Shown: positions 22,255 to 33,900 of the stretch, piece after piece
Numbering within the stretch: position 1 is the stretch's first letter
Layout: each line of letters begins with the position of its first letter
Program-made: the position numbers and the translations under genes
The notes under the pieces: generated by a model
The model's input: the letters and a program-made list of their open reading frames with translations, nothing else
What the model was told of the DNA's origin: nothing
Databases searched by the model: none
Source of the DNA: Monodelphis domestica
Lineage: Eukaryota; Chordata; Mammalia; Didelphimorphia; Didelphidae
Reading direction: 5' to 3'
Length of the DNA stretch: 64,000 nucleotides
Assembly: GCF_027887165.1 (NCBI RefSeq)
Contig: NC_077227.1
Span: 346,671,707-346,735,706 of the forward strand

Positions 22255-22790
22255 TCTCTCACATCACCTCCAGAAACTCCTTTCTCCCCAAAATATTCTC
22301 TGATAAGCTTTACCACAATTAGGAAAATTCTCTCTCCACATTAATCTATTCTCTACACAACTGCCAAATTGGACCAGGTCATTTCCCTGCTCAAAAAGCT
22401 TCCATGGCTCACTCTTGCCTCTGGAAACACAAACTCTTCTCTCCTCTTCATAATCTCACTCCCATCTGTCTTTCTGAACTTTCACATTCTATCCCCTCAT
22501 GTGCTCTACATTCATTATAATTGATCTTTTTACACAACTATCTCCTTCATCTGTGCCTTTATAAAGACTATCTCCTAGCATAGAAAGCTCTCCCCATTCA
22601 TTTCCATCTCTTGTAATCTCTAATTTGTAAACTTGAAACTGAATTTAAGTGACACCCCATTATGAATGTTTTTCCTAATCTTGATTTCCCTCATACCAGT
22701 TATTACTATTTATCCCTAACACTAAAATTATTTGTTATTTCGTATCAATTTTGTATTTACTTACGTGATTAGTGATACAAGTTAGGCACT
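22255..22790 (+). mobile_element. L2 LINE 3' part, sense strand
   Basis: CCAAATTGGACCAGGTCATT, TCCCTGCTCAAAAAGCTTCC and a later TTAAGTGACACCCCATTATG-type stretch match the pattern of the L2 ORF2 C-terminus followed by its 3'UTR. Heavily mutated. Confidence 0.5.
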
Positions 22791-23282
22791 CCTGCCCATA
22801 CTGTGATAGTGTTTTCAGAGCAATGCCCAATCATATCCTGTCCATGCCTGGTTTCTATAATCAACAAAGTATTAGGGGTTGGCACATAATTAATGAATTC
22901 ATTAGCCAAGCAACAAGGGGTATAAGTCTATAATTGGGCCATCTGCTCAATGGCTAGGTCAGGCTAGTCAAGTCTGCAGCAACTATTGACAAAGGCTGTG
23001 TCTCCTTCACTACTCACCAGAAGGTGATCAATTACATTAAGGTAACCTGCACTCCTTTGGCCCCCATATTCTTTATAGAAATATAAGTATGCCTAGAATA
23101 TGATCCAAATTGCCCCAAATAGATATTTCCTCCATTTAGAATCTCCCCTTCTTAGATAGAACCTATCTAATTTGTAGGGGTTACCAATTTACTTATTTCT
23201 TGGCCATTAGATTTATTTAAAAATAGTAAGAACCATGAAATGGTCGCATAACAAACCAAACCAAATTGGTAAGTAAACTTCT
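22791..23282. other. Intergenic, no gene seen
   Basis: No supportable feature in this stretch. Confidence 0.45.
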
Positions 23283-23335
23283 GAGTTTATTGTTGTGGTC
23301 ATTCAATCATGTCTGACTCTTCATGACCTCATGTA
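23283..23335 (-). repeat. Type B (MAR1-like) SINE 3' fragment
   Basis: GTTGTGGTCATTCAATCATG followed by TCTGACTCTTCATGACCTCA is the reverse complement of the type B SINE end only. Confidence 0.65.
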
Positions 23336-24200
23336 TACACAGTATACACTGTTCTCCTGGTTCTACTCACTTCACTTGGTATCAGTCATATAAGTCTTTT
23401 CAGGTTTTCTGTTCATAATTTGTTATGATGCAATAGTTTTTCATTACAACCCTGACCACACAGCTTGTTCAGTCATTTCCCAATTGATAGACACCCCCCC
23501 CTGTTTCCAATACTTTGCCACCACAAAAAAACTACTAAAAATATTTTTGTACAAGTAGGTCCTTTTCCCTTTTCCCTTATCTCTGATCTCTTTGGGATAC
23601 AGACCCAGTAGTGATATTGCTGAGTTAAAGAGCATGCAAAGCTTTATGGTCTTTGAACCTGGCTCCCTATTGCTCTCCAGAATAGTTGTATCAGTTCACA
23701 GTTCCACTAATAGTGGAACTAATAGTGTCTCAATTTTTCTACATCTCCTCCAACATTTATCATTTTTCTTTTTGGTAATATTAGTCACTCTAATAGGTGA
23801 GAGGTAGTATCTCAGAGTTGTTGTTTTTTTTAGAGAAATTTGCATTTCTCTAATCAATAATGATTTGGAGCATTTCCTCATATGACTATAGCTTTAATTT
23901 CTTCCTCTGACAACTACTTATTCATATACTTTGACTATTTATCAATTGAGCAATGTTTTGTATTCTTATAAATTTGGCACAGTCCTCTATATATTTGAGA
24001 TATGAGGCCTTTGTCAGAGATAGTTGCTATAAAAATGTGTTGTTTCCCTTCTAATCTTAATAGCACTGGTTTTGCTTATACAGAAACTTTTTAAATTAAT
24101 GTAATCAAAATTATCTGTTTCATTTTTTGTAATGTTCTCTACGCCTTATTTGGTTATAAGTTCTTCCTTTATCCATAAGTCTGTCAGGTAAACTTTTCCA
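23336..24200 (-). mobile_element. Old L1 3' fragment (ORF2 C-terminus)
   Basis: On the minus strand, broken frames encode KCSKSLLIREMQI with TTLRYYLSPIRVTNIT and KCWRRCRKIETLL, then [11 protein letters not shown] and FVVAKYWK. These align with residues about 1,085-1,215 of the intact ORF2 at 8,026-11,832. The 3'UTR is short (TGTTCTCCTGGTTCTACTCA near 23,350). Multiple frameshifts mark it as much older than the full-length copy. The 5' truncation lies near 24,200. Confidence 0.85.
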
Positions 24201-24447
24201 TATAAGTAACAGTTCTAACTCTCACTTTGATTACCCTACTCAACTGTAAGGAGGGAAGAGAGGGAGTAGCAAGCAAGGCACCTGCTCCACTACAGCTGAT
24301 AGGATGGAACACCCCAAATAGGGTATACAGACATCTTTTTTTCTGCTCTAATCTTATAAAACTCATGACAGAAAATCTCTTCAAGGCAAACAGAAATAAA
24401 AGTATTATGGGACACATATGTCTGCATACATTTCCAACCTTCATAGG

Positions 24448-24627
24448 ATTATAAGATTATAGACTTGGAACTGGAGAAGACCTGACTCCAACCCCCTCAC
24501 TTTATAAGAAAGGAAACTGAGGCCCAGAGAAGTTAAGTAATTTACCCAGAGTCACACAACTAGCAAGTATCTGAAGCATGATGTGAACCAAGATCATCCT
24601 AACAAGTCCATTGCCTTATCCACTACA
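24448..24627 (-). repeat. MIR-like SINE
   Basis: ACTTGGAACTGGAGAAGACC, AAAGGAAACTGAGGCCCAGA, AGAGTCACACAACTAGCAAG, then a TATCCACTACACTG head. Well-preserved minus-strand MIR. The hAT-like copy abuts its head end. Confidence 0.85.
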
Positions 24628-24848
24628 CTGGAGGTGTCAAACACAGGGCCCATGGTTTGTATGCATCCCAGTGCTCCCTAGTGTAGTCTGAACCAGATTA
24701 AAATGCAATCAGGAAATATTTTACAAAATAAAAATACAATAAAACATAGATAATATTTCTTTTTAAAAACTAAGCCAATATGTGGCCTGCAGGGTTCCTT
24801 TTGGATGGATTAGTAGAACCCCATTTCTATTTGAGTTGCTGCCCCTTG
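24628..24848. mobile_element. hAT-like miniature element, second copy
   Basis: Starts CTGGAGGTGTCAAACACA and ends TTTGAGTTGCTGCCCCTTG, imperfect inverted ends of the GGTGTCAAAC type. The interior parallels the 20,981-21,222 copy (AACCAGATTAAAATGCAATC, AAAAATACAATAAAACATAG, GGCCTGCAGGGTTCC). I could not find a convincing 8-bp duplication. No transposase is encoded. Confidence 0.6.
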
Positions 24849-24899
24849 CCTCACTGATCCAGTGCCTCCTCTTCCAGAAGGCATTAGAAATGCCTGTTA

Positions 24900-25055
24900 A
24901 TCTTCTCCAGACATATTTTGTTGTTCCTGATAGAAAGTAAGTACCTTGAGAGGAGAGGCTATTATCATTTTTATCTTTAAATCCTCAGGGTCTAGTACCA
25001 TACCGGCCACATAAAAGTCACTTAATTAAAACTTGTTGAATTGCACTGGATTAAA
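24900..25055 (+). repeat. L2 3' terminus, sense
   Basis: TAGAAAGTAAGTACCTTGAG, TCAGGGTCTAGTACCATACC and CACATAAAAGTCACTTAATT form the end of L2 (CTCCTTGAGGGCAGGGACTG ... GCACATAGTAGG pattern). Confidence 0.75.
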
Positions 25056-25559
25056 TTGAATTCTATGTCCTTTCCCCTATAGTGAATAGCCATCAATGCC
25101 AGGTGAAGAAATTAACTTTAGAACACAGTGGCCTTGACTCATAACAAAAAAGGCACTCCACTGCCATAGAAGGAACAGGCAGAGTCTAAATGCAGACTGA
25201 GGCATACCATTCTTCACTTTATTTCCTCCAAGAATTTAAGCAATATGTGTCTTCTTTCACGCTGTGACCAACATAGGGACATACAACACATGTACAACCC
25301 ATATCATATTATTTGACATCTTGGGGAGAGCAGAAGAGTGGAAGGGAGGAATAGAATATGGATCACAAAATGTCAGAAAATTATTATTAAAAATTATATC
25401 AACACATAATCTGGAAAATTTTTTTAATTAAAAAAAAAAAGAAACTAGTGGCCTCCTTGTGGACCCTGGGCAAGCAGAATCAAATTGTAGGCTGAGGAAA
25501 ATTCTGTACCTTATTGGCAAGACTGATATACACAAACATACATTTATTTTATCAAAGCC
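25056..25559. other. Intergenic, no gene seen
   Basis: AT-rich, with an A run at 25,430-25,440. No gene recognised. Confidence 0.45.
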
Positions 25560-25790
25560 AAGATGCTCCAGTGGAAAGCTCTTTGCTGGGCTGAACATCC
25601 AGATTCAAGACCCCACCCACCCAGTCACATAACTAGCTACATAATCTTGAGTAAACCACCAAACTTCTCTTAGGTTGTCTCTTCTTTATTGTAAAATAGG
25701 GATAGTTCTAATTGTTCTGGTTACCTCGAAAGAGCTTTTGTGAGATTATACAAAAGTCCTTTGGACCCTGTAAAGCTGGCACAAAAGTGA
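25560..25790 (+). repeat. THER1/MIR-like SINE
   Basis: AGCTACATAATCTTGAGTAA, TTGTAAAATAGGGATAGTTC and AAAGAGCTTTTGTGAGATTA keep THER1 order, with strong divergence. Confidence 0.6.
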
Positions 25791-26463
25791 AGGATTCTTA
25801 TTCACCCGTGGCATATACATAATAACCCTCTCCAAATGGCTCCACTCTGAAACTACAGAAACTAAAAAAGAATGTATATTTAGCAGAGGATGAGATCACC
25901 CCAATCCAAGGGTGGAAAACCAGCACTGCAAAACTTGCTGTGCTTTCAAAAGTGACACCAATCATCTCATCTTGTTTGCCCCTCCCTTCCAAAAGCCACA
26001 GTCCTTTTCTCCTCCCCCCCACCACCACCTCCTTGTAGGAGCAGGAAGACAAGTTCTTGCCAATATAGGCATGTTTGTTCTCTTCCCATTAACTAAATAT
26101 TCACCCTCTTTTCCGGACAAGTAAAGCCCTTTGTGGGTAATGACGCCAAGATGAGGATTGCCAGTTGAAGCACTAGCCAATATTGAAGAGGGATTACAAT
26201 AATGGTATGTAGGGCTCTAATCAGCTCCCCACACACAACACACACACACCCTTTAAGTTGGCTTAGAATATCCAAACTACCTTTCATGTCAATAGTTTAA
26301 TTAATATACATTATATGTGACATGCTATATAAGACTACTAAAATAGGTGTAAAGCTGTATACTTCTTTTGCTAAATACAGATTTCTCTCCCATCTCTCAC
26401 TTTGAATTCAAGAAATATTCTTAATTAATATTAATAACTTTTAAATAATCATTTTTCCCTTTA
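25791..26463. other. Intergenic, no gene seen
   Basis: Contains a short CA-rich patch at 26,230-26,250 and a C/A-rich CCCCCCCACCACCACCTCC patch near 26,013-26,031. Open frames here have no recognisable products. Confidence 0.45.
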
Positions 26464-26477
26464 CTGATTTACTTATT

Positions 26478-26679
26478 TTTCTCTAAACCCTTACCTTCTG
26501 TCTTAGAATCAATACCGTGTATTGGTTTCAAGGCAGAAGACTGCTAAGGGCTAGGCAATGGGGGTTAAGTGACTCTCCAAGGGTCACACAGCTAAGAAGT
26601 ATCCGAAGCCAAATTTGAACACAGGACCTCCCATCTCTAGATCTGGCTCTTAATCCACTGAGCCACCCACTGCCCCCTC
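26478..26679 (-). repeat. Type A (MON1-like) SINE with target duplication
   Basis: AACCCTTACCTTCTGTCTTA, GGGTTAAGTGACTCTCCAAG, GATCTGGCTCTTAATCCACT and an ACTGCCCC head end. CTGATTTACTTATT (26,464-26,477) and CTGATTTATTTATT (26,680-26,693) flank it, a 14-bp duplication with one mismatch. Confidence 0.92.
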
Positions 26680-26699
26680 CTGATTTATTTATTCAATAA

Positions 26700-27814
26700 C
26701 AAACCTCCCTGAAGGTTTAGTACTAAAAATGTAGGGAAAGAGGAGAGGGTAGAAATATCATCAAAAAAGCCAGATGACCCAAATGATCTCTACCAATTAA
26801 TTTTAATTAATTGTTTAAATTTTCCCCACAGTGGCAGCAAAACAAATTCATTAACATAAATTGTGACAGTCTTTAATGCATTATTCTAGCCCAGAGTGAA
26901 TCACAATGGACCAGTATAACCTGGGCCATCCTTAAGACAGGCCCAGAACTCAATTCCCAGGTTGTCCCTAAGAGTTTACCCACCCAGGGTTCTTCAAACT
27001 AGAGTTAATCAAAGGTCAAGTTAGATATCTGAAAACCTATTTCTGGCTAAAATAGCCTCTAGAAATTTATCTTTGTTCAGACCTTCTGTCCTGAGGCCAA
27101 CGGATAGGAAAATTAACCAATTCTTAATCTCATGCAGTAAGATGGAGAAGGGAAAAAAATGATCTGAGCTGTTCACCTCCCAAAATTATCTTCCCTGTCA
27201 GCCCACATTCCCAGCCTACCCACTGCTAATTGCCACCAGTGAGACTTTGTAAATGGAAAAGCCAGACATGTGGCAGGACAAATATATATATATTTCTAGG
27301 ATACCAGATACAAAGTCCACACAGTCAGAAGTTAGGAAAGAAAAAAAATGAAGATGATGATTCTTGTTTTATTTATGGGATTCCCCATGTGTTATTAAGA
27401 AACCAAAGGAGTTTTGAACCAAATTTACTTCTCAGACTTTATTTAGGCTGTTGACACTTTGCATTATTTAAACTTCAAAGTGAAACCTTTCTTGCCCCTC
27501 TGTTTCTCATCAATTCCCTTTTCTTTTTTTCTCATGGATGAGCTGATCTTATTGTGGGAAAGTTTCTTTGCTTTTAAAGGTGATCCCATACTGCTTGGGA
27601 TGTGTTGAATGCTGCTAGACATGAAGATCTGGAAAGAAAACACAATAGGCTATAACCAGTATTTCCTCAAAAAGACCCTCTTTGTATATTAAATGCTGGT
27701 CATAGCCTATAATTAAGGGGCATCTCTGGTTTACAGAAATATTTAGCTTTGTTTTTCTCTTCTGGCTTTTCAGGATACAAAAATATTGTACCATTCAGAA
27801 ATCACAACAGTTCT
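26700..27814. other. Intergenic, no gene seen
   Basis: No recognisable gene or repeat. Short TA-rich patch ATATATATATATTT at about 27,283. Confidence 0.45.
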
Positions 27815-27827
27815 CTCACTGACTATA

Positions 27828-29890
27828 TTTTTTTGAAAATTTTATTTAGTCAATTTAGAACATTATTCTTTGACTACAAGAATCATATTCTTTCCCTCCC
27901 CTCTCCTCACCCCTTCCCATAGCCCACAGGCAATTCCACTGGGTTTTACATGGGTCCTTGATCAGAACCTATATCCACATTGTTGATGTTTGCACTAGGA
28001 TGATCATTTAGAGTCTACATCCCCAACCATATCCTCCTCGACCCATATAATCAAGCAGTTGTTTTTCTTCTGTGTTTCTACTCCCACAGTTTTTCCTCTG
28101 AATGTGGATAGTGTTCTTTCTCGTAAATCCCTCTGAGTTGTTCAGGATCACTGCATTGCCAATAATGAAGAAGTCCATTACATTCAATTGTACCACAGTG
28201 TATCAGTCTCTGTACAATGTTCTCCTGGTTCTGCTCCTCTCACTCTACATCAATTCCTGAAGGTTGTTCCAGTTCCCATGGAATTCCTCCACTTTATTAT
28301 TCTTTTGAGCACAATAGTATTCCATCACCAAAATATACCACAATTTGTTCAGCCATTCCCCAATTGAAGGGCAGCCCCTCATTTTCCGATTTTTTGCCAC
28401 CACAAAGAGCAGCTATGAATATTCTTGAACAAGTCTTTTTCCTTATTATCTCTTTGGGGTACAAACCCAGCAGTGCTATGGCTGGATCAAAGGACAGACA
28501 GTCTTTTAGTGCCCTTTGGGCATAGTTCCAAATTGCCCTCCAGAATGGTTGGATCAATTCACAATTCCACCAGCAATGCATTAATGTCCCAACTTTGTCA
28601 CACCCCCTCCAGCATTCATTACTTTCCTTTGCTGTCATGTTAGCCAATCTGCTAGGTGTGAGGTGATACCTCAGAGTTGTTTTGATTTGCATTTCTCTGA
28701 TTATAAGAGATTTAGAACACTTTTTCATGTGCTTATTAATAGTTTTTATTTCTTTATCTGAAAATTGCCTATTCATATCCCTTGCCCATTTATCAATTGC
28801 AGAATGGCTTAATTTTTGGTACAATTGATTTAGCTCTTTATAAATTTGAGTAATCACCTTTGTGAGAGGTTTTTGTTATGAAAATTTTTTCCAATTTGTT
28901 GTTTCCCTTCTAATTTTGGTTGCATTGGTTTTGTTTGTACAAAAACTTTTTAACTTAATGTAATAAAAATTATTTATTTTACATTTTGTGATTTTTTTCT
29001 AACTCTTGCTTGGTCTTAAAATCTTTCCTTTCCCAAAAATATGACATGTATACTATTCTGTGTTCATCTAATTTACTTATAGTTTCCTTCTTTATATTCA
29101 GATCATTCACCCATTCTGAGTTTATCTTGGTGTAGGATATGAGATATTGATCCAACTCCAATTTCTCCCATACTGTCTTCCAATTTTCCCAGCAGTTTTT
29201 ATCAAATAGTGGATTTTTGTCCCAAAAGCTGGGATCTTTGGGTTTATCATATACTGTTGCTGAGGTCATTTACCATAAGTCTATTCCACTGATCCTCCTT
29301 TTTATCTCTTAGCCATTACCATATTGTTTTGATGACCACTGCTTTATAGTATAGTTTGAGATCTGATTCTGCAAAGCCACTTTCCTTTGCATTTTTTTTC
29401 ACTATTTCCCTGGAAATCATTGATCTTTTGTTCTTCCGAATGAACTTTGTTGCAGTTTTTCTAATTCAGAAAAAAAAAAGTTTTTTTGTAGTTCTATGGG
29501 TATGACACTAAATAGATATATAAGTTTGGGTCGGATGATAATTTTTATTATGTTAGCTCGTCCTACCCACCAGCAGTTAATGTTTTTCCAATTGTTTAGA
29601 TCTAGTTTTAATTGTGTGGAAAGTTTTTTGTAGTTGTGTTCATATAGTTCCTGTGTTTGTCTTGGCAGATAGATTCCTAAGTATTTTATATTGTCTCGGG
29701 TGACTTTAAATGGAATTTCTCTTTCTAAGTCTTGCTGCTGAGATGTGTTGGAGATATATAGAAACGCTGATGACTTATGTGGGTTTATTTTGTATCCTGC
29801 AACTTTGCTAAAGTTGTTGATTATTTCCACTAGCCTTTTAGTTGATTCTCTAGTACTCTTTAAGTAAACCATCATACTATCCACAAAGAC
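27828..29890 (-). mobile_element. 5'-truncated L1, antisense, with target duplication
   Basis: Minus-strand L1 running from its 3' tail at 27,828 to a 5' truncation near 29,890, inside the ORF2 reverse transcriptase just at the FADD/DSMMVYLK position. The frame at 28,297-28,857 encodes the ORF2 C-terminus, including ECWRGCDKVGTLMHCWW and [13 protein letters not shown]. Frames at 28,979-29,269 and 29,417-29,880 encode upstream parts. CTCACTGACTATATT (27,815-27,829) and CTCACTGAATATATT (29,891-29,905) flank it, a duplication with one mismatch. Frameshifts between the open blocks make it inactive. It is younger than the other L1 fragments but older than the full-length copy. Confidence 0.92.
28297..29890 (-). 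pseudogene. Truncated L1 ORF2 (RT to C-terminus), frameshifted
   Basis: Aligns with residues about 701-1,240 of the intact ORF2 in this window. The endonuclease and most of the RT fingers are absent because of the 5' truncation. Open blocks are interrupted by frameshifts near 28,860-28,980 and 29,270-29,420. The zinc-knuckle-like C, C, H and C residues are still present in the 28,297-28,857 block. Confidence 0.88.
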
Positions 29891-29905
29891 CTCACTGAAT
29901 ATATT

Positions 29906-31524
29906 AATTAGGAAGATAATGAGGAAATTGGGTACACTGAATATTACTCGTGGAGGTATCCAGAAAGACCAAAGGAGGCCCTGTGGGCTATCTAGCTTAG
30001 GAACGCCAAATTTGAAAGGCTTGGTTGGAAGAATACACAGAACATGAAGGGGATAATACAGGTAGTAAAGTGCGGATTGGCTAGTAATGTTCATTTGGAT
30101 TCCAAAGTCAGATGACTCTGGTTGCAGATACAACCACAGGCCCATAGCCAATCAGAAGTCACAAAGAAGACCAGAAAAAGAATAAAATTCTGGATCAGCT
30201 CATAAATAGGAGGCACATTTGGACAGCAAAATGTCCCAGAAAGTGAAGTATGATCATAAGTTGGCAGACAGGAAAGTGTGAGTTTTGACTTGAGGAGAAA
30301 TAATAGCAAGGATGATGAAGCATTTACCTCCTGTACTTTCAGTATCCTCCTAAAGGATATTTCTATGGAATGGGAAATCTGGCACTTCTGTAGGCATTTA
30401 GGAGGAGGAAAAAACATTTTACAACTTTCCTATCTGTTTGAGCAAATTTATAGGATTATAAGTTATTCACCAACTTAGTCAAATCACTGCTTTTGCAGAG
30501 ACTTGTTCTGAATTTATTAAGACTTAGAGTTGCATCCTAACAGTGGTTTTGAGGCAAAACATCTCCTGATTTCATCAGGAATAACAAGTAGGAAGACAGG
30601 TTGGGGAACAGTAGGAGAGATGATAGCCCTTGGTAAGAAACAATATCAGTTATGTTTTAGCCACAATTCAGAGCAACTTGAATAGTTTTTATCATGGGTT
30701 TTTTTTAAATGGTCTTCTTGTTCTTAACTATAATAAATATGCTACTAATGGCATGGATCTCAACTCATCCTGCTTTAATTATTTTACTAAATCTATAGTT
30801 AATATATGTTCTACATCAGAATCTTAACTGCAAAATATGATACTTTCTCTGTCTCCTCCCCCCAAAGAATGCCCGACAATGAATGCATTAAACCAACCAA
30901 GCAACCAGTCTGCCTATTACAAAATAATCATGGTAAAAAATATATTTTTCAGCAGATGGCAGGAAAAATCAGGCCCAGAGAACTTCCTTTCCAGTAGGAA
31001 GTTAGGGGCTGGGGACTGGTGAGGAACTACTGTCCTGGGGCTTAGAAAATATCAGGGGAATTTACTGCCATTTTCCTCCATGCTCTGTCTCTAAGCTACC
31101 ACATGCTTCCTTTCTGAGCCATATAGACCATATTGATAGATATCAAAACAAGAAAAGTCAAACGGTTACATGATTTGCTTCATCATCATAGCTGCTAGGT
31201 TAGAGTGATGTGCAAAGGAAATAGGGAGATAAGGCATGTCTCATTTCTAGTACTAATCCCCAGGATCCAGATAGGCCCCTGGTGTTCTCCAGGTTGGACA
31301 GTCTCCAAAGTCAAAATGGCTCTGAGCCCTCCCCAGAAGTATGTCACAGTATAACTGTAGATCCTGAAAGAAATTCTTAGCTTATCCTTCAATTCTGCCC
31401 TAAATCTCTGGAAATCTCTAGAACAAACCAAATTTGGGGGATGGCAACTCTTAAGGAAAGGTGGCAAATTAGTCAACCATTCAGTTTGTTGCATTTGACT
31501 CTCAATGTTTGTTTCATATATTAA
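29906..31524. other. Intergenic, unassigned short frames
   Basis: No gene recognised. A minus-strand frame at 31,195-31,533 (112 codons) and another at 30,091-30,417 (108 codons) match no family I know and lack splice context. T-rich patch at 30,700. Confidence 0.4.
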
Positions 31525-31890
31525 TTCAGGCATCTAACAAACATTTTTTTAAGCACCTACTGAATATATACAGTCCTTTGCTGGGCAGAACAAGGGGGCA
31601 GAGGGAAGCAAAGTTTAGAAAAGAAATGGCCCTTATTCTCCTGGAACTTAACTGCAGAGGTACCCATTGCTCATCCTTCTTGTCTTTCAATTAAGGTGCC
31701 AAATGCAAGCTAGCATTATTAGAAAATAAAAGTGCAAAGACAACTTGAACAGCAGGGAAATAACCAACAAACAACACTGAGGGTCAAATGTGTGCCTAGT
31801 ATTGTCTTAGGCACTGCAGTTAGCTTTAGGAGAAGTAGAAGACAAATCCTTACCCTTGAGACCTGTAACACCCTTTTAAAAAATGAACAG
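31525..31890 (-). repeat. L2 3' region fragments, antisense
   Basis: Two pieces: TTAAGCACCTACTGAATATA with CCTTTGCTGGGCAGAACAAG (31,550-31,600), and TGTGCCTAGTATTGTCTTAG with CCTTACCCTTGAGACC (31,790-31,865). Both resemble the antisense L2 terminus. Confidence 0.55.
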
Positions 31891-32039
31891 GTATGTGATA
31901 AGCACAGTATTCAACACAATTAATTTTAAAAGCAGTGAATTATATTACAAAATGTTTCTTCAGTTTTACCCAAAGTTTCCATTAATTAGGAAAACTAGTG
32001 TGGAGGGAGTGACAAGACAGAAGCTGGATTAATTAATTA

Positions 32040-32144
32040 AATCCCCATTAAATTGCAAGCTCCTTGAGAGCAGGGGACTGTACCTCTTTTTGCATTCCTA
32101 ACACCACAGTGCCTGGCTAGTAATGGGCACATAATAAATGTTTG
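32040..32144 (+). repeat. L2 3' terminus, sense
   Basis: TTGCAAGCTCCTTGAGAGCA, TTTTTGCATTCCTAACACCA, GCACATAATAAATGTTTGGG. A clear L2 end. A type B SINE follows immediately. Confidence 0.85.
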
Positions 32145-32390
32145 GGCAGCAAAATGGCACAGTGGATAGAGTTCTAGTTGTGGAGTCAGGAACTCATCTC
32201 AGCTTCAGACATTTACTAGCTGTGTAATCCTGAGTAAGTCACTTAACCTTGTTTGCCTTGGTTTCCTTATCTGTTAAAAAAATTGAAGAAGAAAATGGAA
32301 AATCCAATATCCCTTCCAAGAAAACCTCAAATGGGGTCACAAAGAGACAGACACCACTGAATAATATAATAAGAACAACAATAAACCTAT
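32145..32390 (+). repeat. Type B (MAR1-like) SINE
   Basis: Head GGCAGCAAAATGGCACAGTG, core CTGTGTAATCCTGAGTAAGT, tail GAAGAAGAAAATGGAAAATC and CTCAAATGGGGTCACAAAGA. Confidence 0.9.
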
Positions 32391-33317
32391 TAGCATTCAT
32401 GGCTAGGGGGAGAGGAAGCTGATGCGTTAAAAAGAAACTGTCAACTAAAGACCAATAACAAATGGATACAAATCATGGTGGAGATGATATTGTTTGATTT
32501 ACTAAAATTCAGATTGGAGGACTACAATTTTTCAAGAATTTGTCTATTACGTTAATGAAGTCATACTTACAAATATAAGCAGAAGGTACAAATGTTACAT
32601 CCCTATTTTAAGTACAATACATACCACCAGAGACAGGAGCCTAGAGTCTGGGGAGGTTCACTTTGTTAGTTTTTATGTGTTAGTTTGTTTATATGCTTGA
32701 GATATTCATCTGAACTGTTGCCAAATAAGCATCTAAGAAGATTGGGTGAAATCCCGATTTCATACTATCAGCCTATGTGAGAAGCTAAAGGACTGGCTGC
32801 AAACAGAATTCCCTCTCAAAGTTTCAGTCAGGGTTAATCATCCACATGGGATAATAGATAGTCACCTATACAATATATTAGAAGGAACTTTGGGAAAACT
32901 CACTGCTTTTCCTGAATGATCTTCTTCACTGGTCTGGCTCTGATATCTCAAATTCCACCATTAACAATTCATTCCTTTGGATAGAGAATTGTTTTTGCTA
33001 GGTTTCTTCCTTCAAAATGCAAATAATTCCAGAACAAGCATTATCAAGGAACTCTCATATTAATAAGGGATAATATTATTAATAATAATTAATGAGCATC
33101 CAATTATGAATTATTTTATCTTCATTTCTTCAGTGAAAGTATGAAAACATAATTCTGAATAGGGGAAATGTTGCTGAGCCAGTAAAATGGAACAGAAGGA
33201 GATGAAGAAGAGAAATGGAACCTCACATACTTCACAATTTTGCCTCTGACTTGTCCTGACATTTTGTGTGTATATAGTATCCTATAAAAGTTTGCAGATG
33301 TATATGAAAACATGTAT
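32391..33317. other. Intergenic, no gene seen
   Basis: AT-rich with an AATAATTAATAATAATTAAT-like patch around 33,070-33,095. No gene recognised. Confidence 0.45.
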
Positions 33318-33640
33318 CTACACATATTTGTGCTTAGCACAGTGTCTGGTACATTGTTGTTGTTGTTCAGCCACTCATATTCTTCATTACTCTTCATGAC
33401 CCCATTTGAGGTAAAGATACTGGAGTGCTTTGCCATTTCCTTCTCCAGCTCATTTCACAGATGAGGAAACTGAGGCAAACAGGATTAAGTGACTTCCCTA
33501 GAGTCATACAACTAGTAAATGTCTGTGATCAGATTTGAACTCAGGAGTCCTCCTAACTCCATGTCTGGCATTCTGTCCACTGTGCCACCTAGTCTAGCAC
33601 AAAGCAGGTGTCTAATGTTTATTGACTATATATTGTCTGC
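33318..33640 (+). repeat. L2 3' terminus split by a type B SINE
   Basis: GTGCTTAGCACAGTGTCTGG (33,330) and CAGGTGTCTAATGTTTATTG (33,606) form a continuous L2 end. The SINE at 33,353-33,597 separates them. Confidence 0.75.
33353..33597 (-). repeat. Type B (MAR1-like) SINE nested in L2
   Basis: TTGTTGTTGTTGTTCAGCCA, GACCCCATTTGAGGTAAAGA, GCCATTTCCTTCTCCAGCTC, GATGAGGAAACTGAGGCAAA, and a CCACTGTGCCACCTAG head. Confidence 0.92.
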
Positions 33641-33900
33641 ATGCTGCTTCTGACACATTAGCTATGTGACCCTAGACAAGTCACTTAACCATTTGGTGAC
33701 CAAGCCATTCTCTAAGACCAGAGAAGGTGCTAATCTACAATCATAGAGGAGATTCTTCACCCAAAAGAGGAAGATCTGCTCCAATAAAAAAAAATGCTTG
33801 CTTATAAAAAGCAATGTAGCATAGTAGATGGAAGAGCAGCTGCAATTTAGGGGCAAATTCTTTTACCTATAAATGCCCCCAGACAAAGTTTTCATGCTGA
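33641..33900 (+). repeat. Diverged tRNA-type SINE
   Basis: TAGCTATGTGACCCTAGACA, then AGCCATTCTCTAAGACCAGA and GAAGGTGCTAATCTACAATC. This is a SINE subtype whose 3' region reads GCAACTCTCTAAGAC ... GAGAAGGTGCTGA. The limits are vague. Confidence 0.55.

Noticed and set aside
31195..31533. 112-codon minus-strand frame
   Set aside because: No family resemblance and no supporting signals; partly overlaps an antisense L2 tail.
33122..33436. 104-codon minus-strand frame beginning MAKHSSIFTSNGVMKSNEE
   Set aside because: Starts inside a type B SINE; the protein is repeat-derived.
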